Shown one piece after another: positions 50,295 through 58,800 of a stretch of 64,000 bases of DNA. The DNA lies in contig VCCI02000001.1 in assembly GCA_005938025.2 (NCBI GenBank), forward strand, positions 434,001-498,000, given 5' to 3'. The stretch is from Inquilinus sp. KBS0705. GTDB taxonomy: Bacteria; Bacteroidota; Bacteroidia; Sphingobacteriales; Sphingobacteriaceae. The notes under the pieces are model-generated. The model saw only the letters and a list, made by a program, of their open reading frames with translations. It was not told where the DNA came from and did no database searches. Both the position numbers and the translations under genes were made by a program. Each line of letters opens with the position of its first letter. Position 1 is the stretch's first letter.

Positions 50295-51347
50295 ATGACT
50301 ACCATTAAAGGACCTGCTATATTTTTAGCACAGTTTATTGGCGATGAGGCACCGTTTAACAGCCTCGAATCTATTTGCAAATGGGCAAGTGATTTGGGTT
50401 ACAAAGGTGTTCAGCTGCCAACAAACGATGCCCGGTTTATCGACTTGCAAAAAGCTGCCGAAAGCAAAACCTATGCCGACGAAATAAAAGGTATAGTAAA
50501 TGCCGCCGGTTTAGAAATAACCGAGCTATCTACACACCTGCAAGGGCAATTAGTAGCCGTAAACCCGGCCTATGACAGCCTATTTGATGCTTTTGCCCCA
50601 AAAGAACTGCATGGCAACCCTGCCGAAAGAACCAAATGGGCGGTACAGCAATTAAAGTATGCTGCAAAAGCATCGCAAAATTTAGGCTTAAATGCGCACG
50701 TAACTTTTAGTGGCGCGCTGATATGGCATATGGTTTACCCGTGGCCGCAGCGCCCCGCCGGGTTGGTTGAAACCGCATTTACCGAACTGGGTAAACGCTG
50801 GGAGCCTATACTTAACGTGTTCGACGAGAATGGGATAGACCTTTGTTATGAGATACACCCGGGCGAAGACCTGCACGACGGCGTAACCTACGAGATGTTT
50901 TTAGATAAGGTAAACAACCACAAACGCGCTTGTTTACTTTACGATCCGTCGCATTTTGTATTACAGGCAATGGATTACCTGGAGTACATTGATATTTACC
51001 ACGAGCGCATAAAGATGTTCCACGTAAAGGATGCCGAATTTAACCCTACCGGCAGGCAGGGTGTTTATGGTGGCTACCAAAACTGGATAGATCGCGCGGG
51101 CCGTTTCCGTTCGTTAGGCGATGGGCAGGTAGATTTTAAATCGATATTTAGCAAACTAACCCAGTACGATTACAAGGGCTGGGCAGTATTAGAATGGGAA
51201 TGCGCGCTTAAACACCCGGAAGATGGTGCACGCGAAGGCGCCCAGTTTATAAAAGATCATATCATCAGGGTAACTGAGCGTGCCTTTGACGATTTCGCGG
51301 CCTCAGGCAGCGACGAAGCGTTTAATAAATCATTAATAGGAATATAA
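50295..51347 (+). CDS. Cytoplasmic sugar phosphate isomerase/epimerase-type TIM barrel (2)
   Basis: The start is taken at 50295 (MTTIKGPAIFLAQFIGDEA), 4 bp after the preceding gene; upstream codons of the same frame overlap that gene. The 350-residue protein is an AP-endonuclease-2-like TIM barrel: ICKWASDLGYKGVQLPTND, ELSTHLQGQLVAV, LCYEIHPGEDLHDG, RACLLYDPSHFVLQ, KMFHVKDAEF and WAVLEWECAL give the expected Glu, Asp, His and Glu metal ligands. The absence of a signal places it in the cytoplasm. It most probably acts on the product of the Gfo/Idh dehydrogenase before it. Confidence 0.86.
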   Translation: MTTIKGPAIFLAQFIGDEAPFNSLESICKWASDLGYKGVQLPTNDARFIDLQKAAESKTYADEIKGIVNAAGLEITELSTHLQGQLVAVNPAYDSLFDAFAPKELHGNPAERTKWAVQQLKYAAKASQNLGLNAHVTFSGALIWHMVYPWPQRPAGLVETAFTELGKRWEPILNVFDENGIDLCYEIHPGEDLHDGVTYEMFLDKVNNHKRACLLYDPSHFVLQAMDYLEYIDIYHERIKMFHVKDAEFNPTGRQGVYGGYQNWIDRAGRFRSLGDGQVDFKSIFSKLTQYDYKGWAVLEWECALKHPEDGAREGAQFIKDHIIRVTERAFDDFAASGSDEAFNKSLIGI

Positions 51348-51373
51348 ATTAGGAATATAAAAATTAGTACATC

Positions 51374-51817
51374 ATGAAAAAGTTTTTTATCGTATTGGGC
51401 ATAAGTGTAGCATTGGCAGCATGTGGGGGCCCTAAACCAGGTGAGTCAGACCAATCAGAAGCAGATAGTGCAAAAGCAACCGACCAGTCTGCTGTAGCAC
51501 ATAATTCAGACGCGGCACAAGATACCGCCGTAAACAATATAGGTACCGATAAGGCATCTGGCACACCATCAAACAAAGGTGCAAGTTTAATAGCAGGCAG
51601 CGATTGCGCCACCTGCCACAAAGAGCACGAAAAGGTAATAGGGCCTGCGTTTGCAGATGTAGCTAAAAAATACACATCGGCCGACGAAGAAAAACTGGCT
51701 AAAAAAATAATATCAGGCGGTAGCGGTAACTGGGGCAACATAGCCATGACACCACACCCCGACCTGAAATTAGACGACGCCAAAGAAATGGTGAAGTATA
51801 TTTTATCAGTAAAATAA
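51374..51817 (+). CDS. Small c-type cytochrome lipoprotein
   Basis: A 147-residue lipoprotein (signal with lipobox ALAACGG), a Ser/Ala/Asp-rich linker, then one heme-c domain: GSDCATCHKEHEKVIGPAFADVAKKY (CxxCH) and a Met ligand in GNIAMTPHPDLKLDDAKEMVKYILSVK. It is like class I cytochrome c6/c551 types. It is probably the electron acceptor for the exported GMC dehydrogenases and hands electrons to the respiratory chain. It sits 26 bp behind the TIM-barrel gene. Confidence 0.9.
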   Translation: MKKFFIVLGISVALAACGGPKPGESDQSEADSAKATDQSAVAHNSDAAQDTAVNNIGTDKASGTPSNKGASLIAGSDCATCHKEHEKVIGPAFADVAKKYTSADEEKLAKKIISGGSGNWGNIAMTPHPDLKLDDAKEMVKYILSVK

Positions 51818-51847
51818 ACCTATAACCAATTACTAAATAAACCAATT

Positions 51848-53098
51848 ATGACCGTAACAACACGCGTTAAGTTATCTACTATGATGTTCCTGGAGTTTTT
51901 TATCTGGGGCGCATGGTTTGTAACAATGGGCACGTACCTGGGCAAAACATTGGGCGCAACGGGCGTTCAAAATGGTAGTGCCTATGCCACACAATCGTGG
52001 GGGGCTATTATAGCACCTTTTATTATTGGCCTTATTGCCGATAGGTTTTTTTCGGCCCAAAAGGTTTTGGGTATTTTACATTTAACAGGTGCGGCGTTGT
52101 TGTACTACATCACCACTATACCAAATTTTGATGGATTTTTCCCTATCATTTTAGCTTACATGATCGTTTACATGCCTACTCTGGCATTGGTAAACTCGGT
52201 GTCGTTTAAGCAAATGGCTAACCCAAGTAAGGAGTTCCCGCCTATTCGTGTATTTGGCACAGCAGGCTGGATAATTGCAGGTTTAACCATTGGTTGGTTA
52301 GGTTGGGAGCAAAGTAATTCACTGGTATTAACGTTTAAAATGGCCTCTATCGCCTCGTTAATATTGGGTGTGTTAAGCTTTACGCTGCCATCAACGCCTC
52401 CGGCTAAAAAAGGTCAAAAAACCACCATGAGCGATATTATGGGTTTAGATTCGATAGGTTTATTAAAAAATAAGTCGTATTTGACGTTCTTTTTGGCATC
52501 GGTGGCAATTTGTATACCGCTGGCGTTTTACTACAACTTTACTAACCCTTTTTTAAACGAGGTAGGTATGAAAGCCGCCGCGGGTAAGCAATCAATGGGG
52601 CAAATATCCGAGCTGGTGTTTATGGCCCTTATGCCTTTGTTTTTTGTACGCCTTGGCGTTAAAAAAATGCTGGCTGTTGGTATGCTAGCCTGGGTATTAC
52701 GCTATATCTTCTTTGCTTATGGCGATACCGGTTCAAATTACTGGATGCTGATAGCAGGTATAGTTATGCACGGCATATGTTACGATTTCTTCTTTGTGAC
52801 GGGCCAAATTTACACCGATAACCTGGCCGGCGAACGCTTTAAAAGCGCCGCGCAGGGTTTTATCACATTAGCCACTTATGGCGTGGGTATGCTAATAGGC
52901 TCGTACATATCGGGCCCTATAGTTGATAAATACAAAATATCGGCAACCGCCCATAACTGGACAACCATTTGGCTGATACCTGCAGGTATAGCTGCCTTAG
53001 TGTTCCTGGTATTTGTTATCTTTTTTAAAGACACTAACCAAATTCAAAATAAAACCGGTTTAGATATCGAAGAACCTAAAGGAAGATTAGAGGTATAA
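51848..53098 (+). CDS. MFS transporter of the nucleoside:H+ symporter (NHS) type
   Basis: A 416-residue inner-membrane protein with about twelve hydrophobic helices. The start LSTMMFLEFFIWGAWFVTMGTYLGKTLGATG and FPPIRVFGTAGWIIAGLTIGWLGWE resemble the NupG/XapB nucleoside symporter branch of the MFS. In this island a role in importing the oxidised sugar or glycoside products is more likely than nucleoside uptake (inference from neighbours). The loop at about residues 182-200 is polar. The next gene follows after 2 bp. Confidence 0.85.
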   Translation: MTVTTRVKLSTMMFLEFFIWGAWFVTMGTYLGKTLGATGVQNGSAYATQSWGAIIAPFIIGLIADRFFSAQKVLGILHLTGAALLYYITTIPNFDGFFPIILAYMIVYMPTLALVNSVSFKQMANPSKEFPPIRVFGTAGWIIAGLTIGWLGWEQSNSLVLTFKMASIASLILGVLSFTLPSTPPAKKGQKTTMSDIMGLDSIGLLKNKSYLTFFLASVAICIPLAFYYNFTNPFLNEVGMKAAAGKQSMGQISELVFMALMPLFFVRLGVKKMLAVGMLAWVLRYIFFAYGDTGSNYWMLIAGIVMHGICYDFFFVTGQIYTDNLAGERFKSAAQGFITLATYGVGMLIGSYISGPIVDKYKISATAHNWTTIWLIPAGIAALVFLVFVIFFKDTNQIQNKTGLDIEEPKGRLEV

Positions 53099-53100
53099 TT

Positions 53101-53988
53101 ATGGCAACAAACAGAAGATCGGCAATAAAAAATATGCTGGCAGGCACCGCAGCCATTGGCGCGGCAGGTATGCTGTCATCATTTACCACATCCGCAGAAA
53201 ACGAAGTTGAAATGGATGGAAAATTAAAAGGGAACATTAACCACTCGGTATCTCATTGGTGCTACGGCGACATTCCTATGGAAGAGTTTTGTATTGCTGC
53301 CAAAGAGATAGGCATTAAAGGTATTGACCTTTGCGGCCCTAAAGATTGGCCAATTCTTAAAAAGTACGACCTATGGTCGCCTATTTGCAATGGTGCCGAA
53401 ATAGGGCTTAACGAGGGTTTTAACGATAAAAAATACCACAGCACCCTTATAAAGCAATACAGCGATATGATACCGCTGGTTGCAGCAGCAGGTTATACCA
53501 ACCTGATATGCTTTAGTGGCAGCCGCCGCGGTATGGACGATGAAACCGGGTTAAAAAACTGTATAGAAGGTTTAAAACCGCTTTTAGCCTTAGCCGAAAA
53601 ACATAAAGTAGTGTTAACAATGGAACTGCTGAATAGCAAAATTGACCATAAAGACTATATGTGCGACCACAGCGCATGGGGTGCAGACTTGGCCAAAAGG
53701 CTGGATTCGGAAAACTTTAAGCTGTTGTTTGATATTTACCATATGCAAATTATGGAGGGCGATATCATCCGCAACATTACCGACCATCACCAGTATATTG
53801 CCCACTACCATACAGGCGGTATACCAGGCCGTAACGAAATTGACGACACACAAGAGCTGTTTTATCCCGCGGTAATGAGGGCTATTGTGGCAACGGGTTA
53901 CAAAGGCTATGTAGGCCAGGAATTTGTGCCTAAACAAAAAGATAAGATCGGGTCGTTGCGCAAAGCAATTCAAATTTGCGACGTTTAA
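53101..53988 (+). CDS. Hydroxypyruvate-isomerase-like TIM barrel (3), exported
   Basis: A 295-residue protein beginning NRRSAIKNMLAGTAAIGAAGMLSSFTTSA, a twin-arginine type signal, hence periplasmic. The mature part resembles the Hyi/AP-endonuclease-2 family: NHSVSHWCYGDIPMEEFCIAAKEIGIKGIDLCGPKDWP, LICFSGSRRGMDDETGLKNC, VVLTMELLNSKIDHKDY, FKLLFDIYHMQIMEGD, IAHYHTGGIPGRNEID and GYVGQEFVPK (Glu, Asp, His, Glu ligands). Probably an isomerase or epimerase of a keto-sugar in the pathway. It starts 2 bp after the transporter. Confidence 0.85.
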   Translation: MATNRRSAIKNMLAGTAAIGAAGMLSSFTTSAENEVEMDGKLKGNINHSVSHWCYGDIPMEEFCIAAKEIGIKGIDLCGPKDWPILKKYDLWSPICNGAEIGLNEGFNDKKYHSTLIKQYSDMIPLVAAAGYTNLICFSGSRRGMDDETGLKNCIEGLKPLLALAEKHKVVLTMELLNSKIDHKDYMCDHSAWGADLAKRLDSENFKLLFDIYHMQIMEGDIIRNITDHHQYIAHYHTGGIPGRNEIDDTQELFYPAVMRAIVATGYKGYVGQEFVPKQKDKIGSLRKAIQICDV

Positions 53989-54039
53989 ACTATTACATCT
54001 AAATAACGTCTATAAAGCGTTATCAAACCAAAAAAATAA

Positions 54040-54915
54040 ATGACAAGCAGAAGAACTTTTTTAGCACAGGCGGGCCTTGTATCTGCCGGAATGGTGCTTG
54101 CACCGGGTTTATTATCGGCCCAAACTAAAAACGGCGTTGGCCTGCAACTATATAGCTTGCGCGACGAATTACCTAAAGATGTTAAAGGCGTAATTGCCAA
54201 AGTAGCCAAAGCTGGTTACAGCGAGGTAGAAACCTTTGGTTACTCAAAACAAAACGGCTTTTGGGGACTAAGCGCCAAAGAATTTAGTGCATTGCTAAAG
54301 GCTAACGGCCTTAAAACACCAAGCGGCCACTACGGGCTTGACGAGTTTTTTGGTAGCGGCAAAATGGACGAGTTTGATAGCTATATTGAAGCTGCCCTGG
54401 CTACCGGCCAAACCTATATTGTAGTACCATCATTAGATCATAAGTTTATACAAACCGCTGCCGATTTCAGGACCATTGCCGATAAACTGAACAAAGCTGC
54501 CGAAATATGCAAAACACACGGTTTAAAGCTGGGCTACCACAATCATAATTTTGAGTGGAAAGAAACCGAAGGCACTACCTTTTACGATACCATACTTGAC
54601 CATACCGACCCGCGCTTAGTAAGCATGGAAATGGACATTTACTGGGTGGTACGCGCAGGCCACGATCCGGTTAAGATATTTGAAAAACACCCCGGCCGTT
54701 TTGCTATGGTGCACATTAAGGATATGGACAAAGGCAACAATGAGCTGAATACCGAAATAGGCAACGGCACCATTAATTTTGCCAACATATTAAGCAAGGC
54801 ACGCGTAGCGGGCATACAGCATTATATTGTTGAGCAGGAAAACTTTACCAATATCGATCCTTATAAAAGTATAGCCAAAAGCAGCAAGTACCTTAAAAAC
54901 TCGTTGCATATATAA
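54040..54915 (+). CDS. Tat-exported sugar phosphate isomerase/epimerase-type TIM barrel (4)
   Basis: A 291-residue protein with a twin-arginine signal (TSRRTFLAQAGLVSAGMVLAPGLLSAQ). The TIM barrel closely follows the 41813 paralogue: GVGLQLYSLRDELPKDVKGVIAKVAKAGYSEVETF, KLGYHNHNFEWKE, LVSMEMDIYWVVRAG, FAMVHIKDMDKG, and IQHYIVEQENFTNIDP. The same Glu/Asp/His/Glu pattern is kept. It is the fourth such enzyme in 14 kb, which indicates sequential or stereo-specific steps on related keto-sugars. It is followed by the DUF1080 gene after 24 bp. Confidence 0.85.
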   Translation: MTSRRTFLAQAGLVSAGMVLAPGLLSAQTKNGVGLQLYSLRDELPKDVKGVIAKVAKAGYSEVETFGYSKQNGFWGLSAKEFSALLKANGLKTPSGHYGLDEFFGSGKMDEFDSYIEAALATGQTYIVVPSLDHKFIQTAADFRTIADKLNKAAEICKTHGLKLGYHNHNFEWKETEGTTFYDTILDHTDPRLVSMEMDIYWVVRAGHDPVKIFEKHPGRFAMVHIKDMDKGNNELNTEIGNGTINFANILSKARVAGIQHYIVEQENFTNIDPYKSIAKSSKYLKNSLHI

Positions 54916-54939
54916 ACAGCACACCAACCAATTTTAAAC

Positions 54940-55704
54940 ATGAAATATAAATTTATATTCACCGCATTGCTATCAGGTAGTTTTTTTATGGCAAACGCGC
55001 AAAATGCTAAACCCGAAGATACCGAGAAGTGGGAGCCCGTGCCTAAAGTAGTTACGCCGGGTAAAACAAACAGCGATGCACCATCTGATGCTATTGTATT
55101 GTTTGACGGTAAAAACCTTGACCAATGGGTAGATGTAGCCAGCGGCGATGCAGCTGAATGGGATGTTAAAGATGACATCCTTACTGTAAATAAAGCTTAC
55201 GGTAACATCGAAACCAAAAAATCATTTGGTAACTACCAGTTACACATCGAGTGGAAAGTACCTGCAAACATTACTGGAACAGGCCAGGCGCGTGGTAATA
55301 GCGGTGTATTTTTAGCATCGTTAGGTAAAGGCGATCTGGGTTACGAGTTACAGGTATTAGATTCGTACAATAACAAAACATACGTTAACGGTATGGCAGG
55401 CAGTATTTACAAACAGTTTATACCCCTTGCCAACCCAACCAAGCCACCGGGCGTTTGGAATACATACGATGTAATATGGACTGCCCCAACATTTGATGGC
55501 GACAAAGTTAAAACGCCGGCACGTGTAACCGTTATATTTAACGGTGTACTGGTTGAAAACAACATTGAACTGCTGGGCCCAACCCAATATATTGGTGCGC
55601 CTGGTTACAGGGCAGCACATGGCCCCGCCCCAATAAAATTACAAGCACACGGCGACAAAAGCGAGCCGCTTAGCTTCCGTAATATTTGGGTACGCGAGTT
55701 GTAA
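54940..55704 (+). CDS. DUF1080 (3-keto-disaccharide hydrolase type) exported protein
   Basis: A 254-residue protein with a signal peptide (ALLSGSFFMANA before QNAKPED). The body is a concanavalin-like beta sandwich of the DUF1080 family: DAIVLFDGKNLDQWVDVASGDAAEWDVKDDILTV, YQLHIEWKVP, GNSGVFLA, YELQVLDSYNNKTYVNGMAGSIYKQF, GVWNTYDVIWTAP and GAPGYRAAHGPAPIKLQAHGDKSEPLSFRNIWVREL. Members hydrolyse 3-keto-glycosides (for example 3-keto-trehalose) after oxidation by sugar dehydrogenases. This is the strongest single indication of a 3-keto-glycoside route. It is the last gene of the island, in front of a terminator. Confidence 0.93.
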   Translation: MKYKFIFTALLSGSFFMANAQNAKPEDTEKWEPVPKVVTPGKTNSDAPSDAIVLFDGKNLDQWVDVASGDAAEWDVKDDILTVNKAYGNIETKKSFGNYQLHIEWKVPANITGTGQARGNSGVFLASLGKGDLGYELQVLDSYNNKTYVNGMAGSIYKQFIPLANPTKPPGVWNTYDVIWTAPTFDGDKVKTPARVTVIFNGVLVENNIELLGPTQYIGAPGYRAAHGPAPIKLQAHGDKSEPLSFRNIWVREL

Positions 55705-55727
55705 AAAACTTTAATTATTAAAATAAA

Positions 55728-55754
55728 GCCTCCCGATTTTCGGGGGGCTTTTTT
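55728..55754 (+). terminator. Terminator after the DUF1080 gene
   Basis: GCCTCCCGA / TCGGGGGGC (one G-U pair, 3-base loop) lies 23 bp after the stop, followed by T6. It closes the 40.3-55.7 kb island. Confidence 0.85.
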
Positions 55755-55876
55755 ATGCGATATGTTTTTGAATTACCCCCTTTTTTATATAATTTGAACT
55801 AATTATAATGCATTGCGTATAAAGCAATTGTAAGCCACCATAAACCCTGTATTAATCTATTGTAAACCTTTGTTGA

Positions 55877-58800
55877 ATGCGTAAACATTTACTATCAGTT
55901 TTTTTGATGTTTTGTATTTTGGCTTGTTTTGGCCAAAATCAAAGTTTAAAGTTTGAGCATTTAGGTAAAAAGGAAGGCTTGTCGCAAATAAACGTAGGCT
56001 GCATTATACAGGATAGCAAGGGCTTTATATGGGTAGGTACCCGCGATGGCTTAAACCGCTATGACGGTTACAACTTTTTGTATTATAAGTATGATGCAAA
56101 GGATACAGCATCATTAAGCAGTAGCATGGTGGCCGATATTGCCGAAGATAAGCAGGGCAATATATGGGTGGCTACAATTATCGGTTTAAATAAGTTTGAG
56201 CGTGATAAAGGCCGGTTTAAACGTTATTATCACGACGATAAAAACCCCAACACCATATCAGCTAATATATTAAACAAAGTAGCGGTTGACGAAATAGGGA
56301 ACATTTGGATAGCAACGCAAAACGGGCTGGACTTTTTAGATGTTAAAACTGACAAGTTTACCCACTATAAGCATAGCGATAATAAACCGGGCACTATTAG
56401 CAATAATACGGTTAGCACTGTATTTATTGATACAAAGCAAAATGTATGGGTGGGTACAACAGGCGGGGGCTTAAACCTTTTTAACAGGCAAACGGGCACT
56501 TTTACCACTTATATGTACAATGCCGCAAACCCGGCAAGTATATCCGGCAATAACGTCAGCTCTATTTTTGAAGATAAAAAACAGCGGCTTTGGATAGGCA
56601 CATTAAAAGATGGCTTAAACATGCTCGATTTAAAAAGCGGCCTGTTTACCCGTTACCAGCACCAGGATAATGTAAAAAACACCATATCGGGTACTACCAT
56701 ATACGCCCTTAATATGGATGAGAATGGCAACCTTTGGATAGGCGGCGAAAATGGCGGCTTATGCATACTTAACCCCGAAACAGGCAGTATAAGTACCTAT
56801 AAGCACGACGACATAGATAAGAACAGCATCATTGGCAATACCATATACGCCATTTTAAAAGACAAGCAAGGTAATATGTGGCTGGGCGCTTTTAGCGGTG
56901 GTATAAACCTGTTTAAACGAAGTACCAAAAGCTTTACACATTACAGGCACAACTCGTTAAGCAATAGTTTATCAAACGATTTTGTATTATCGGTTTACGA
57001 AGACCCGGATAAAAACGTTTGGGCGGGAACCGATGGCGGCGGGCTAAATAAGTTTAACTATAAGGATGGCAGTGTTACCCATTATACCCAACAAAAAGGC
57101 AAAAATAGTATAGCCGGTAATTATGTATTAACTATCAATCAGGATAAGCAGGGCCTTTTTTGGCTGGGCACTTGGGCCGATGGCTTAAGCATATTTAACC
57201 CTAAAACAGGCGTTTTTAACAATTTTAAAAATAACCCTAAAAATCCCAACAGCTTACCCGGCGATAATATTTACGCGCTTGTAAACTCAAACGACGGCAC
57301 TACCTGGATAGGTACCTATAATTACGGGCTTAGCCATTATAACCCAGCTATAAAAGCTTTTATCAATTATAAACATGATGATAACGACCCTAAAAGTTTA
57401 AGCAGCGACAAAGTATACTCGTTACTTGAAGATACTAAGGGCAGGTTGTGGGTAGGTACATTTGATGGTGGACTGAACCTGCTAAACAGAGCAACCAATA
57501 CCTTTGAACACTTTAATCACAACGATAAAAGTAACAGTCTTAGCAACGATAATGTGTCCGATATTTTTGAGGACAAAAAAGGTAATCTTTGGGTAAGCAC
57601 TTTTACCGGCCTAAATCTTTTTAACCCAAATACCAGACATTTTACGGTGTTTACCAAAAAAGATGGTTTACCAAGCGATATTATATACGCTGCGCGTGAG
57701 GATGACGGCGGTAAACTATGGATAAGCACCAATAGCGGCCTTTCCTCTTTCGATCCGGCTAAACGGGTGTTTAAAAATTATACGGTAGAGGATGGTTTGC
57801 AGGAGGACGAGTTTAAATCGCATTCTGCCTACAAGGGCAAATCGGGCAAGTTATATTTTGGGGGGGTAAACGGCTTTAATTCGTTTTCACCGGCCCAGGT
57901 TTTAAAACCCGAAGGTTTTTCGCCGCTGGTAATTACCGCGTTCCAACTATTTAATAAAAATGCCAATCCGGCTAAAGATGATGCCGACCCGTCGCCCTTA
58001 AAAAAGGATATCGCCAATACACAGTCTATAACGCTCGATTATAAGCAGTCGGTTATATCATTGGAGTTTGCAGCCTTAGATTACACCTCCGCCGATAAAA
58101 AGAAGTACGCCTACATATTAGAAGGTTTTGACAAAGAGTGGAACTACATTGGCGCAAGGCATACTGCTACTTACACTAATTTGCCTGCCGGTACTTATTA
58201 CTTCAAGCTTAAATACCAAAATACGGCGGGTTTATGGTCGCCGGTTACAACCAGCTTGCAAATAATCACCAAACCACCCTTTTGGTTAACTTGGTGGTTT
58301 AAACTGCTTGTATTTTTACTTGTAGTAATGGTGATATACATCGTTTTCCGGATAAGGGTTAGATCCATAAAGGCACAAAAATCTATCTTAGAGAAACAGG
58401 TAGAAGACCGTACAGAGCGCCTTGCTGAGATGACAAAAGGCGAGCGTGTGTTACGTGAAGAGGCCGAAAAAGCGCGCGAAGAGGCCGAAAAGGCCAATAA
58501 GGCTAAAAGTATTTTTCTGGCTACCATGAGCCATGAGATACGCACACCAATGAATGGAGTGATGGGTATGGCCACGCTGCTGTCGAACACTCAACTGAAT
58601 TTCGAGCAAAAGGAATATACCGAAACTATTAAAACCTGCGGAGATACACTGTTAAACGTAATTAATGACATTCTTGATTTCTCAAAGATAGAGTCGGGTA
58701 ATATGGAGCTGGACGAGCAGGACTTTGACCTGCGTGAGTGTATTGAAGCCGTACTGGATGTATTTGCCGAAAAAGCCGCCCGCTCCAACCTGGACCTGGT

